The notes below the pieces were generated by a model. The model was given only the letters and a program-made list of their open reading frames with translations. It was not told the origin of the DNA and did no database searches. A program made the position numbers and the translations under genes. Shown piece by piece: positions 31,693 to 40,441 of a stretch of DNA of 64,000 nucleotides. The stretch covers positions 62,001-126,000 of the forward strand of contig NZ_JABEMC010000001.1 in assembly GCF_013004595.1 (NCBI RefSeq), in the 5' to 3' direction. The stretch's first letter is position 1, and each line of letters opens with the position of its first letter. This DNA comes from Brevibacterium luteolum (GTDB lineage Bacteria > Actinomycetota > Actinomycetes > Actinomycetales > Brevibacteriaceae).

Positions 31693-33330
31693 GTGGCAGG
31701 ACGCGCGGTGCCCACCGAGGTGCGCCTGCACGCTGTCGAGCAGGTGCTGGCCGGGACGTCCGTCGCCGAGGCAGCTGCAGGCAGTGGAGTCTCGGCCGCC
31801 TCCGTGCGGCGCTGGGTGCGACGCTGGCAGGAATCCGATCCCTCACTGCCAGCAGACAAGCGGCTGGCCGACCGGCCGCGCAGCGGCCGGCCGGCCGTGC
31901 AGGCCACTGCTGATCAGGTGGTGGCCGCGATCCTCGCCGGTGCTGGAGCACGGATCGATGCCCGGGCCTATTCGACGCGCGGGATCGCGGAGATGACCGG
32001 GCTGAGCCAGCCGATCGTCAGCCGTGCCGTCTCCCGCTTCACACCCTTTGCACAGTCGCGCGCTGAGGAGTCCCGGTCTGTGCTGCGCCTGGAGGCCTGC
32101 GCTGTCGGGTTCCCGCTGGCCGTCATCACCGCCAGCCGGCTTTCGCGCTCAGCCCGCATCTCCACCCGCGGGCCCCGGGCTCGATCGCGGCGGGCGGCCA
32201 GTGTGACCGCCGGGATGCACGCGGCAGGGCTGGCCGCCTGGGCGCGGCGTCCAGCAGCCGAATCCCGGTTCGGGCCCGTCACCCGGGCGCTCACCGCCGC
32301 TGCCGAGGTGCCTGCCGACCGCGTTCTCATCTTCGACCCGCTCGCCGTTGTGGCGGGCGACGACAGCCGCCTCTCGCCAGCGGCATGGCGGGATGCCGAG
32401 ATCGCACACATCACCGACCTGGAGGAGTTCAGCACCCGGCTGCGAGCACTGCTGGCCGACTGCGCCGACGTGCCCGGCGACCTGCTCGATGCCCTGGCCC
32501 AGCAGGTCACCCGCGGCCTGGAAGGTCTCGCCTGGATCGCCGGAACCAGGCCAGCAGATCACAAGAGTTCTGAATCGAAAGACCGGGGTTCTGGCGCTGG
32601 CGATGCTGCTGGTCTGCCGGCTCCGAATGTGTCGGCCTGGCTGCCGCGCGAACAGCCCTCCCTGACCGAGCAGCTCGCCCTCGCACTGCGCGAGGAGATC
32701 ATCGACTCCGGTTACACCGTCGGTGACCGGATCCGCCCAGCCCAGCTGGCCTCCCGCCTCGGGATCGGCAGAGCGGCTGTCGACGTGCCGCTGCGGCGCA
32801 TGGTCGATGACGTGCTGCTCGACGGCTCGCATGGTGATGTGCGCATCCCAGTCATCACCTCACGCGATGTGCTCGACGTCTACGCCAGCCGGCAGGCACT
32901 GGGCATCGTGCTGCTGCGCAATCTGGCCACCCGCCCGCGCCGCGACCTTGTGCCCGTCCGGCATGCCCTCGACCGGATCCCGGCCGTCGCCCGGCTCGGA
33001 CTGCGCACCGGGCTCAGCGTCGGCGATGCCGATCTGCGCTTCCAGCAGGAATTCGCCCGCGCAGCAGGACTCGCCCAGACCGCCCGCACCTTCGAAGCGC
33101 TCATCCTCCGGCTGCGGCTCTACATCTCGGTGCTGCGCGTCGACTACTCGCCGGCCGCACGGCGCATCATCTACGACAACACCCGCATCGTCGAGGCCCT
33201 CGAACGCGGGGACGCAGACTCAGCGATCGACGCCTGGCGCGGCAAACTCGACAACGCCGTCAGACACATGGCCGGAATAGTCCAGCACCGCAGCTTCGAC
33301 ATCGGCCTGTGGGCGCGGCTGACCGGCTGA
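31693..33330 (+). CDS. Fusion transcription regulator: transposase-type HTH plus GntR/FCD
   Basis: I choose GTG 31693, which has GAGGAGG nine bases upstream; the 545-residue product starts AGRAVPTEVRLHAVEQV. Residues about 8-45 form a transposase-type helix-turn-helix (SVAEAAAGSGVSAASVRRW). A linker with RPRSGRPAVQAT follows, and a second HTH lies at about 88-118 (TRGIAEMTGLSQPIVSRAV), together the HTH pair of IS630-type proteins. Residues about 120-310 are an unassigned region. At about 325-385 there is a GntR winged helix (ASRLGIGRAAVDVPLRRMV), and residues 395-530 are FCD-like ligand-binding helices. It is divergent from putA and precedes acetoacetyl-CoA synthetase, so it may control either. 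Confidence 0.65.
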   Translation: MAGRAVPTEVRLHAVEQVLAGTSVAEAAAGSGVSAASVRRWVRRWQESDPSLPADKRLADRPRSGRPAVQATADQVVAAILAGAGARIDARAYSTRGIAEMTGLSQPIVSRAVSRFTPFAQSRAEESRSVLRLEACAVGFPLAVITASRLSRSARISTRGPRARSRRAASVTAGMHAAGLAAWARRPAAESRFGPVTRALTAAAEVPADRVLIFDPLAVVAGDDSRLSPAAWRDAEIAHITDLEEFSTRLRALLADCADVPGDLLDALAQQVTRGLEGLAWIAGTRPADHKSSESKDRGSGAGDAAGLPAPNVSAWLPREQPSLTEQLALALREEIIDSGYTVGDRIRPAQLASRLGIGRAAVDVPLRRMVDDVLLDGSHGDVRIPVITSRDVLDVYASRQALGIVLLRNLATRPRRDLVPVRHALDRIPAVARLGLRTGLSVGDADLRFQQEFARAAGLAQTARTFEALILRLRLYISVLRVDYSPAARRIIYDNTRIVEALERGDADSAIDAWRGKLDNAVRHMAGIVQHRSFDIGLWARLTG

Positions 33331-33419
33331 CGGCTGATGAGACGCCGGCCACATTCGCTGGCACAATGGCTACGGTGATCGCCAGCGACCCGGCAGGCAA
33401 GCCGGAGGACGGAGCAGAG

Positions 33420-35417
33420 ATGAGCCCAGAGACCAACGGCGGTGACGCTGTGCTGTGGACGCCGCCGCGTGAGCGGGTGGAAGCCAGCCGAATGTATGAC
33501 TACCAGCGGTGGCTGGCACGCGCCCGCGGAGTCGAGACCCGCGGCTACCGGCAGCTGCACGACTGGTCGGTGCGTGAGCTCGACGCGTTCTGGGACAGCA
33601 TCTGGGAGTACTTCGACGTCATCGGCGACCGCGGCGACGGCCCCGTGCGCACAGGGACGAAGATGCCCGACATCACCTGGTTCGCCGGAGCAACGTGCAA
33701 CTACGCCGAGAACATCTTCCGCCGCGTGCACACCCGCCCGGACGTTGAGGCGCTGGTCGGGCTGCATGAGGATGAGCGCCGCGAGTCGTTGACCTGGCGC
33801 GAGCTCGCCGGACGCGTCGGGGCGCTGGCCGCCTGGCTGCGCGAACACGACGTGAAGCCAGGCGACACCGTGTGTGCGGTGCTGCCGAACATCCCGCAGG
33901 CCGTCGAGGCGATGCTCGCCTGCGCGACCGTCGGCGCTGTGTGGTCGGTCGTCGGCCCGGACTTCGGGCTCACCGGCATTGCCGATCGCTTCGCCCAGCT
34001 GGAGGCGAAGGTCCTCATCACCGTCGACGGATACCTCTTCAACGGCAAGCACCTCGACATGCGCTCGATCGTGCCCGATCTGCGTCAGGCGCTGCCGAGC
34101 ATCGAACACCACATCCTCATCGACCAGCTCGGCGACGAGCTCGAAGCCCGTGAGCTGGCCGAGGGGACCACACTGCACTCGGCGATCGTCGCGGACCCGG
34201 TCGATCCGGTTTTCGAGCCCGTCGACTTCTCCCACCCACTGTGGGTGCTGTACTCCTCGGGCACGACGGGTAAGCCGAAGGGCATCGTCCACGGCCATGG
34301 CGGAGTGACGATCGAAGCGCTCAAGGCCAACGCGCTGCAGTACGACTTCACTTCAGATGATCGCTGCTATATGGCAGTGGCGACGACGTGGGTGGTGTGG
34401 AACCTGCTCGTCAACATCATGACCGTCGGAGCAACGATCATCACCTATGACGGGTCCCCCGTCGCCGGTGTGCCGGACAAGCAGTTCGAGATCCTCGAAC
34501 GCGAACGCGCCACCTCATTCGGCACCGGGGCGGCGATCCTCACCCTCGTGCAGAAATCGGGGCTGTCACCGGCAGCCCGCTACAACCTCTCCGCTCTGCG
34601 CAAGATCCTCTCGACCGGATCTCCGCTGCCGGAGAGCACCTGGGACTGGATCTACCAGCACGTCCACGACGACATCCACCTGGGATCCGACTCCGGCGGC
34701 ACCGACATAGCCTCCGGGTTCATCGGCTCGAACCCGTATGACCCGGTGGTCCGTGGGCACCTGCAAGGCGCCTACCTCGGCGTCGACGCGCAGGCCTTCG
34801 ACTCCCATGGCCAGCCGGTCGTCGGTGAGCTCGGCGAGTTCGTCGTCACGCAGCCGATGCCTTCGATGCCGGTGTTCTTCTGGAACGACCCGGACGGCAG
34901 CCGTTACCGCGAGGCCTACTTCGACGCGTTCCCCGGAGTGTGGCGCCACGGTGACTGGGTCACCCACTTCGACGACGGCAGCTTCATCATCCACGGCCGT
35001 TCGGACTCGACGATCAACCGCGGTGGCATCCGGATGGGCTCAGCCGACATCTGCCAGGTCGTCGATGCCGTCGACGGCGTGCAGTCCTCGATGGTCATCG
35101 GTGCTGAGCTGGGTGACGGTGACTATTACATGCCGCTGTTCGTCGTCCCGGCGGTAGGACACACGCTGACCGATGAACTGCGTGCCACGATCGTGACAGC
35201 CATCCGCGAGCAGATCTCCCCGCGCTACGTGCCCGACGAGATCATCGAAGCCCCAGCCGTGCCGACAACCCGCACCGGCAAGGTGATGGAAGTGCCGATC
35301 AAGCGGATCTTCCAGGGCGCTGCTCCTGAGTCGATCAACCGGGCGACCGCGGCCGAACCGCAGGTGCTCGACTGGTATATCGAACGAGCCTCTGCCTTCG
35401 CCCGCGATCGCCGCTGA
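33420..35417 (+). CDS. Acetoacetyl-CoA synthetase
   Basis: I start at ATG 33420, behind GGAGGACGGAGCAGAG, giving 665 residues, the normal length for acetoacetate-CoA ligases. The AMP-binding signature is YSSGTTGKPKGIVHG (residues about 277-291). Other family features are the N-terminal LWTPPRERVEAS, the conserved WYPGTTWF-like segment here read as MPDITWFAGATCNYAENIF, RSDSTINRGGIRMGS in the hinge, and the C-terminal acylation Lys region TRTGKVMEVPIKR. It activates acetoacetate to acetoacetyl-CoA in the cytosol, which links ketone-body or PHB degradation and leucine catabolism to the acetyl-CoA pool. The regulator upstream ends 89 bases before it. Confidence 0.9.
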   Translation: MSPETNGGDAVLWTPPRERVEASRMYDYQRWLARARGVETRGYRQLHDWSVRELDAFWDSIWEYFDVIGDRGDGPVRTGTKMPDITWFAGATCNYAENIFRRVHTRPDVEALVGLHEDERRESLTWRELAGRVGALAAWLREHDVKPGDTVCAVLPNIPQAVEAMLACATVGAVWSVVGPDFGLTGIADRFAQLEAKVLITVDGYLFNGKHLDMRSIVPDLRQALPSIEHHILIDQLGDELEARELAEGTTLHSAIVADPVDPVFEPVDFSHPLWVLYSSGTTGKPKGIVHGHGGVTIEALKANALQYDFTSDDRCYMAVATTWVVWNLLVNIMTVGATIITYDGSPVAGVPDKQFEILERERATSFGTGAAILTLVQKSGLSPAARYNLSALRKILSTGSPLPESTWDWIYQHVHDDIHLGSDSGGTDIASGFIGSNPYDPVVRGHLQGAYLGVDAQAFDSHGQPVVGELGEFVVTQPMPSMPVFFWNDPDGSRYREAYFDAFPGVWRHGDWVTHFDDGSFIIHGRSDSTINRGGIRMGSADICQVVDAVDGVQSSMVIGAELGDGDYYMPLFVVPAVGHTLTDELRATIVTAIREQISPRYVPDEIIEAPAVPTTRTGKVMEVPIKRIFQGAAPESINRATAAEPQVLDWYIERASAFARDRR

Positions 35418-35419
35418 GA

Positions 35420-36925
35420 TCAGTCCTCGCGTTTCAGCCCGCGAGCGACCGTGATCGCTGCGATGCCGCAGCCGAGCAGGAGCAGCGCCGAGCCGAGTGC
35501 TGCGCCGGTGCCGACCGGGCCGGTGCGCGGCAGCTCATCTGAGGTGGGCGCCTCTGCCTGCGGCCGCGTCGTCGGTGGCGGCGGGGGTGCCGCGGTGCGG
35601 TGTTCGGGACTGTCCTCAGGCGGCGTCGTCGGTGCCGGTGGGGGAGGAGTCGTGGAGCTCGGCGGCTGCGTTTCTGCCGGCTGCGTCTGCGTCGGCGGTG
35701 TCTGCGTCTCAGGAGGCTCCTGGGTTTCAGGTGGGGCGGTCGTCTCAGGTGCCGGCGTCGTCTCCTGCGGGGGTTCCTGCGTCGGAGGCGGTTCGGTGGC
35801 AGGCGGTGATTCGATCGGCGGGACGGTGACGATCGGCGGTGTCATGGGTGGAATCGGGGGAGCGGGTTCGATGGTGTGCTCGGCGCTGGCCGATGCCGTC
35901 GTCGGCTCACCGGCGGTCACGATGCTCTGCACGCGTGCAGCCGGTTCGCCTGTCTGCGGGTCGATCGGGTCGTAGACGATGACATCGGTGGCCGGCAGTC
36001 CGGTCGCGGTGACCGTGACGGCCACCGGTTCGGTGCTCCCGCGGTCGGGCCGGACACTGAAGATCAGTGGTTCGGCAGCCGAACGCAGCTCGGTCTCCTC
36101 GACTGCTCCGCCGGAGACCTCGACCGTCAGCGGAATGTCATCAAGCGTCTCGCCTGAGGCGGACACCACGCTGACCCGAGCCTGAAGCGGACGGTAGAAG
36201 GGACTGCTGCCGGCCTCGGCCGGTTCACCTGCCGGGTCGGTCGCCGGCTGCGGGGTCGCCGGTCCGTCGAGAGCCAGCTCATCGCCTTCCCCTAGGCTCA
36301 GCTCCACCCGGTAGGGTCCCGCCAGGTCAGCGGCGTCCTTCGTGATGTGCGCATACGCCTCGGCCGCCTCGGCGAACTCCGCGCCGAGCTCACCTGGTTC
36401 GGCGGGCGCGATCGCATGATCGTGCTCGAGGTTCTCATCGAGCCGGGCGATGGCCGCCAGCGCCGCCTGGATCCCCGCGTCATCAGCCGAGCTGTGCGCC
36501 GAAAGCGCCCACGCCGTCTCCGCAGACGCCAAAGTCTGCCCGTCGGCCTGTGTGAAGTACTGCGGATACGGCGACTTCAACCCGGCGTCGATGCAGTAGG
36601 CCGCCGCGTGGGACAGCGAACTGCCCGGCAGGGAGAAGTATGCGCCGTACCAGGTGCGCCCGGCAGGAGCGTGATGCCACAGACCAGGTCCATACATGCC
36701 GGCATTCGTGCTGCGGTAGCGCTTCGGCTGCGGGCCGCCGTCGAGTCCGACGTCCGGGCGCAGGTCCGGCGGACCTGACAGGGCAGGCGGCTCTTCACCT
36801 CCGGCCAGGCCGGCAGCCAGCACAGGTGGCGCGGCGGCCACCGGGCCGATGGCAGCCAGAACGGATACGGTCGTCACTGCGGCGGCCCGGCGCAGTTGCC
36901 GGGCGGGAATGCTCACTCGTCTCAT
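35420..36925 (-). CDS. LPXTG-anchored surface protein with candidate thioester domain
   Basis: The protein has 501 residues from ATG 36925 (MRRVSIPARQLRRAA); an upstream in-frame extension lacks a signal-peptide layout. The signal peptide covers residues 1-38. The exposed domain (about 65-200) contains AAYCIDAG, a Cys-Ile-Asp motif seen in internal thioester adhesins, and a later helix with the Gln-Ala pair IQAALAAIARL. The central part is beta-rich (VSASGETLDDIPLTVEV). A long Pro/Thr/Glu stalk with PPET repeats (about 350-460) leads to the sorting signal LPRTG, a hydrophobic helix and RGLKRED. It is likely a surface adhesin fixed to peptidoglycan by sortase. Confidence 0.7.
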   Translation of the reverse strand: MRRVSIPARQLRRAAAVTTVSVLAAIGPVAAAPPVLAAGLAGGEEPPALSGPPDLRPDVGLDGGPQPKRYRSTNAGMYGPGLWHHAPAGRTWYGAYFSLPGSSLSHAAAYCIDAGLKSPYPQYFTQADGQTLASAETAWALSAHSSADDAGIQAALAAIARLDENLEHDHAIAPAEPGELGAEFAEAAEAYAHITKDAADLAGPYRVELSLGEGDELALDGPATPQPATDPAGEPAEAGSSPFYRPLQARVSVVSASGETLDDIPLTVEVSGGAVEETELRSAAEPLIFSVRPDRGSTEPVAVTVTATGLPATDVIVYDPIDPQTGEPAARVQSIVTAGEPTTASASAEHTIEPAPPIPPMTPPIVTVPPIESPPATEPPPTQEPPQETTPAPETTAPPETQEPPETQTPPTQTQPAETQPPSSTTPPPPAPTTPPEDSPEHRTAAPPPPPTTRPQAEAPTSDELPRTGPVGTGAALGSALLLLGCGIAAITVARGLKRED

Positions 36926-36972
36926 GCGCCCAGTCCAGCGGTCGCCTGCCCACGACAGAACACCTCGGGCAC

Positions 36973-37003
36973 GGCTGTGGACACACGCCCACCATCCACA
37001 GCC
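36973..37003. promoter_or_regulatory. Inverted repeat between the surface protein gene and mqo
   Basis: GGCTGTGGA (36973-36981) and TCCACAGCC (36995-37003) are perfect inverted arms with a 13-base spacer, in the 210-bp divergent region. A TAAACT hexamer near 37060 could be a -10 element for mqo. The arms are a candidate operator site for one or both genes. Confidence 0.4.
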
Positions 37004-37136
37004 GCCGCAGCGCGCGAGAGCAGGGCCTCCCCGAGTTCGGAGGCAGCGTGGACGGGGAGTAAACTGCGTGATGATCCTCCAATTATCAGCGGCGTGCCCC
37101 ACAGGGCGGCCTGACCTTACGATCCGAGGGATTTCA

Positions 37137-38636
37137 TTGACTTATACGAAGGAAAGCGCCGACGTCGTCCTTATCGGCGGCGGCATCATGAGCGCCACGC
37201 TGGCGACGCTGCTGGCCGAGCTCCAGCCGGAGTGGGATGTCCGCGTCTTCGAGCGCCTCGACTACGTCGCCCGCGAAAGCTCGGACCCGTGGAACAACGC
37301 CGGCACCGGCCACGCCGCGCTGTGCGAGCTCAACTACTCGCCGGCCGATGCCAACGGCGACGTCGACATCACCAAAGCGATCAACATCAATGAGCAGTTC
37401 CACGTCTCACGCCAGTTCTGGTCGCACCTCGTCGACGAGGGCGTGCTCACCGATCCTTCGACCTTCATCAACCAGGTCCCGCACATCTCCTACGGCCGCG
37501 GCGAGAAGGGCCGGGACTACATCCGCGCCCGTTACGAGACGATGGTGCGCAACCCGCTGTTCAAGGAGATGGAGTACACCGACGACCCGGCCGTGCAGGC
37601 CGAGTGGCTGCCGCTAATGTTCGAGAACCGCGGGCCTGGCCAGGTCAACGGCCTGTCGAAGTTCGACACCGGCACCGACGTCGACTTCGGCTCGCTGTCG
37701 CGCCAGCTGCTCACCCACGCCGGCACCAAGAACGCCCAGATCCTCACCGGCCACGAGGTCTCCGACCTCAACCGCACCGCCGAGGGCTGGCGCGTGCACG
37801 TGAAGAACACGACCGCCGGTGAGACCTTCGCCGTCGACGCGAAGTTCGTCTTCATCGGCGCCGGCGGCGGTGCCCTGCACCTGCTGCAGCGCTCCGGCAT
37901 CGCCGAGGGCCACGGCTACGGCGGCTTCCCGGTCTCCGGCCTGTTCCTGCGCACCTCGAACCCCGAGCTCGTCGCCCGCCACCACGCCAAGGTCTACGGC
38001 CAGGCCGCCTTCGGCGCCCCGCCGATGTCGGTTCCGCACCTCGACACCCGCGTCGTGCAGGGCAAGGAATACCTCATGTTCGGCCCATACGCCGGCTTCA
38101 CCCCGAAGTTCCTCAAGAAGGGCCGGTTCACCGACCTGCCGTTCTCAGTGCGCGGCAACAACCTGCCGGTCATGCTCAACGTCGCTAAGGACAACTTCGA
38201 CCTCGTCAGCTACCTGCTCGGCGAGCTCGCCTCGACGAAGAAGAAGCGCTACGAGGCGCTCGCCGACTTCACCCCCGAGGTCAACCCGGCCGACTGGGAG
38301 TTCATCACCGCCGGCCAGCGGGTTCAGGTCATGAAGAAGGACAAGGACAAGGGCGGCGTGCTCGGCTTCGGCACCGAGCTCATCTCCGCGGCAGACGGCT
38401 CGCTGGCTGCCCTGCTCGGTGCCTCACCGGGCGCCTCGACGGCCGCGCCGATCATGTTCAACCTGCTCAAGAAATGCTTCCCGCGCCAATACGACGGCTG
38501 GGAGGCACGCCTGAAGGACATGGTGCCCTCGCTCGGCCGCCAGCTGCACGAGGACGAGGCGCTGCTCGACGAACTGTCCGAGTACACCGCCCGCACCCTG
38601 CAGATCACCCCGCGCGAGAACCGCGACCTGGACTGA
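37137..38636 (+). CDS. mqo: Malate:quinone oxidoreductase
   Basis: The start is best placed at TTG 37137, with GAGGG six bases upstream, giving 499 residues, the family length. The N-terminus holds the FAD dinucleotide-binding motif (ADVVLIGGGIMSATLATLL). Mqo-typical blocks follow: DPWNNAGTGHAALCELNY, FVFIGAGGGALHLLQRSG and the long VFPVSGL-like region with GFPVSGLFLR. The enzyme oxidises malate to oxaloacetate at the cytoplasmic membrane and feeds electrons to menaquinone, an alternative to malate dehydrogenase. A terminator follows at 38652. It is monocistronic. Confidence 0.92.
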   Translation: MTYTKESADVVLIGGGIMSATLATLLAELQPEWDVRVFERLDYVARESSDPWNNAGTGHAALCELNYSPADANGDVDITKAININEQFHVSRQFWSHLVDEGVLTDPSTFINQVPHISYGRGEKGRDYIRARYETMVRNPLFKEMEYTDDPAVQAEWLPLMFENRGPGQVNGLSKFDTGTDVDFGSLSRQLLTHAGTKNAQILTGHEVSDLNRTAEGWRVHVKNTTAGETFAVDAKFVFIGAGGGALHLLQRSGIAEGHGYGGFPVSGLFLRTSNPELVARHHAKVYGQAAFGAPPMSVPHLDTRVVQGKEYLMFGPYAGFTPKFLKKGRFTDLPFSVRGNNLPVMLNVAKDNFDLVSYLLGELASTKKKRYEALADFTPEVNPADWEFITAGQRVQVMKKDKDKGGVLGFGTELISAADGSLAALLGASPGASTAAPIMFNLLKKCFPRQYDGWEARLKDMVPSLGRQLHEDEALLDELSEYTARTLQITPRENRDLD

Positions 38637-38651
38637 AGTTAGGGCTGATGG

Positions 38652-38680
38652 AGGCCGCCGGGCATCGTGTCCGGCGGCCT
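38652..38680 (+). terminator. Terminator of mqo
   Basis: AGGCCGCCGG (38652-38661) pairs with CCGGCGGCCT (38671-38680) around a nine-base loop, followed by TCG. It lies 15 bases after the mqo stop codon. Confidence 0.7.
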
Positions 38681-38864
38681 TCGCCGTGCCCGAGGCGGTG
38701 GTTCAGTTCCAGCACAGATCGCCTGTGGCTTCAGTTGAGGCGGATGTGGCAGAGTGTGCCGCATCTGCCACACGAGGTGACCGGCGGTGTCCGTGTGCGT
38801 GCGTAGACTGAGGTGACACCGCCACCATTGACCACTTGCGATACGGACTGAGAGGGCGCAGCAC

Positions 38865-40433
38865 ATGTCTGACCCGCGTTACCCCGGCCCCCAGGGTCAG
38901 CCTCACCAGCGACCCCCGCACGGCCAGCCCTTCCCGCAGCAGGGCCACCCCTACCCGCAGCAGGGGCCGCCGCAGCAGGGCCCGGCGCACGACCGGTTCC
39001 GCCCCCAGCCGCAGCCCGGCCCGCACGGGTCCGGTCCGGCACCTCAGCAGCCGGGACCGCACGGCCATCCGCACGGCCGGCCCTTCCCGCCCCAGCAGCC
39101 TGCGCCGCACGGCCAGCCGATCGGCCCCGGCGGCTACGGCCAGCCGGAGCAGCGCGCCTACGCGCAGCCGCGGTTCTCCCCGACGGTGACCCAGGAGATG
39201 CGCATGCGCGCGCAGCTCCAGCCGCGCATCGGCGGGCCTGCCGAACAGCCGTGGGTCACGCAGGCGATCCAGCGCCAGCCCCAGCTGGCCAACCCGACCG
39301 AGGGCGCTGATCTCGCCCGCACCATCGTGAGCATCGGGCTTGTCGTACTGCTCGGCATCGGGCTGCTCCTCATCCTCGGGTTCAGCGCCGTCCTGCTGCC
39401 GGCCGGACCGATCGTCATCCTGCTGGCGGCGATCCCGCTGCTGTTCATCATGCTCATGGTGTGGTGGTTCGACCGCTGGAAGCCGCAGCCCATCCTGCTG
39501 CTCGTCGCCTGCCTGCTGTGGGGTGCCGTCGCCTCGATCATCATGACGCTCGTCGCCCAGGTCATCGGCATCACCGCCCTGGCCCTGGCCGGCATCGACG
39601 CATCCGGCGACGTGCTCGGCGCAGTCGTCTTCGCGCCGTTGTTCGAGGAGTCGACGAAGGGCGTCTTCCTCGTCGTCATCGTCCTCGCCGCCCGCAAGTA
39701 CTTCGAAGGACCCCTCGACGGCTGGGTCTACGGTTCCCTCATCGGTGCCGGCTTCGCCTTCACCGAGAACCTGCTCTACCTCTCCTCATCCTTCGAAGAG
39801 GCCGCCCTCGGAGGCCTCGCGATGACCTTCGTTATGCGCGGGGTGATGAGCCCGCTGCTGCACTCGACCTTCGTCGTCTGCCACGGCCTGTCCATCGGCT
39901 TCGCCGCCCGCCGCGGCCAGTGGTGGCTCGTCGTGCTCATGTGGTTCCCCGGCCTCATCGCCGGCATGTTCCTCCACGCATTGTGGAACGGCACCGCCAC
40001 CATCGTCGGCTCGCTGGGCCTCCTCAGCCTCGTGATCATGGTCGGCCTCTCAGCCATCATGTCCGGCTTCTGGCTCGGCAGCGGACTGCTGCTGCGCCGC
40101 AACGAGTCGATCCACACCCGCCAGTCGCTCGGCGACTACGCCAACGCCGGCTGGCTGACCCACGGTGAGGTCGACATGCTCGGCACCTGGAAGGGCCGCC
40201 GCGCCGGCAAGCGCTGGGCCAACCAGTACCCCGGCGCCCTGCCGGAGATGCGCCGCCTCATCCGCAAGTCCGCCGACCTCGCCAGCATCCGCACCCGCGT
40301 GCTCGCCGGCATCGGCGGGGAGAAGGAGCGGGAGGTCGAGAAGTACGAGCTCGACCAGTTCGTCAAGATCCGCACGAACATGATGCGCCGCGTCCAGCAG
40401 CCCCAGGGCTTCAACCCGGCAATGCGCAGGTAA
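38865..40433 (+). CDS. PrsW-family intramembrane metalloprotease
   Basis: The protein has 522 residues from ATG 38865 (GAGAGGGCGCAGCAC upstream). The first about 145 residues are Pro/Gln/His/Gly-rich and disordered. About eight transmembrane helices follow from residue 150. The conserved PrsW/CAAX-like motifs are present: EEST with Glu261-Glu262 followed by Lys, GAGFAFTENLLYL and HSTFVVCHG, with HALWNG after them. A C-terminal soluble domain (about 430-520) is charged. PrsW proteins cleave membrane-bound regulators such as anti-sigma factors. Nine bases separate it from the MarP-like protease gene downstream, so both are probably one unit. Confidence 0.8.
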   Translation: MSDPRYPGPQGQPHQRPPHGQPFPQQGHPYPQQGPPQQGPAHDRFRPQPQPGPHGSGPAPQQPGPHGHPHGRPFPPQQPAPHGQPIGPGGYGQPEQRAYAQPRFSPTVTQEMRMRAQLQPRIGGPAEQPWVTQAIQRQPQLANPTEGADLARTIVSIGLVVLLGIGLLLILGFSAVLLPAGPIVILLAAIPLLFIMLMVWWFDRWKPQPILLLVACLLWGAVASIIMTLVAQVIGITALALAGIDASGDVLGAVVFAPLFEESTKGVFLVVIVLAARKYFEGPLDGWVYGSLIGAGFAFTENLLYLSSSFEEAALGGLAMTFVMRGVMSPLLHSTFVVCHGLSIGFAARRGQWWLVVLMWFPGLIAGMFLHALWNGTATIVGSLGLLSLVIMVGLSAIMSGFWLGSGLLLRRNESIHTRQSLGDYANAGWLTHGEVDMLGTWKGRRAGKRWANQYPGALPEMRRLIRKSADLASIRTRVLAGIGGEKEREVEKYELDQFVKIRTNMMRRVQQPQGFNPAMRR

Positions 40434-40441
40434 CCCCACTC

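Noticed and set aside
36900-38700. Recurring word CCGTGCCCGAGGCGG (exact at 38684, 63872 and, inverted, 62666; near-matches at 57119 and 36950)
   Set aside because: Two of the exact copies are within coding sequence where PEAV-type codons favour it, and I noticed it only after the fact; with no genome count it is not evidence of an element.
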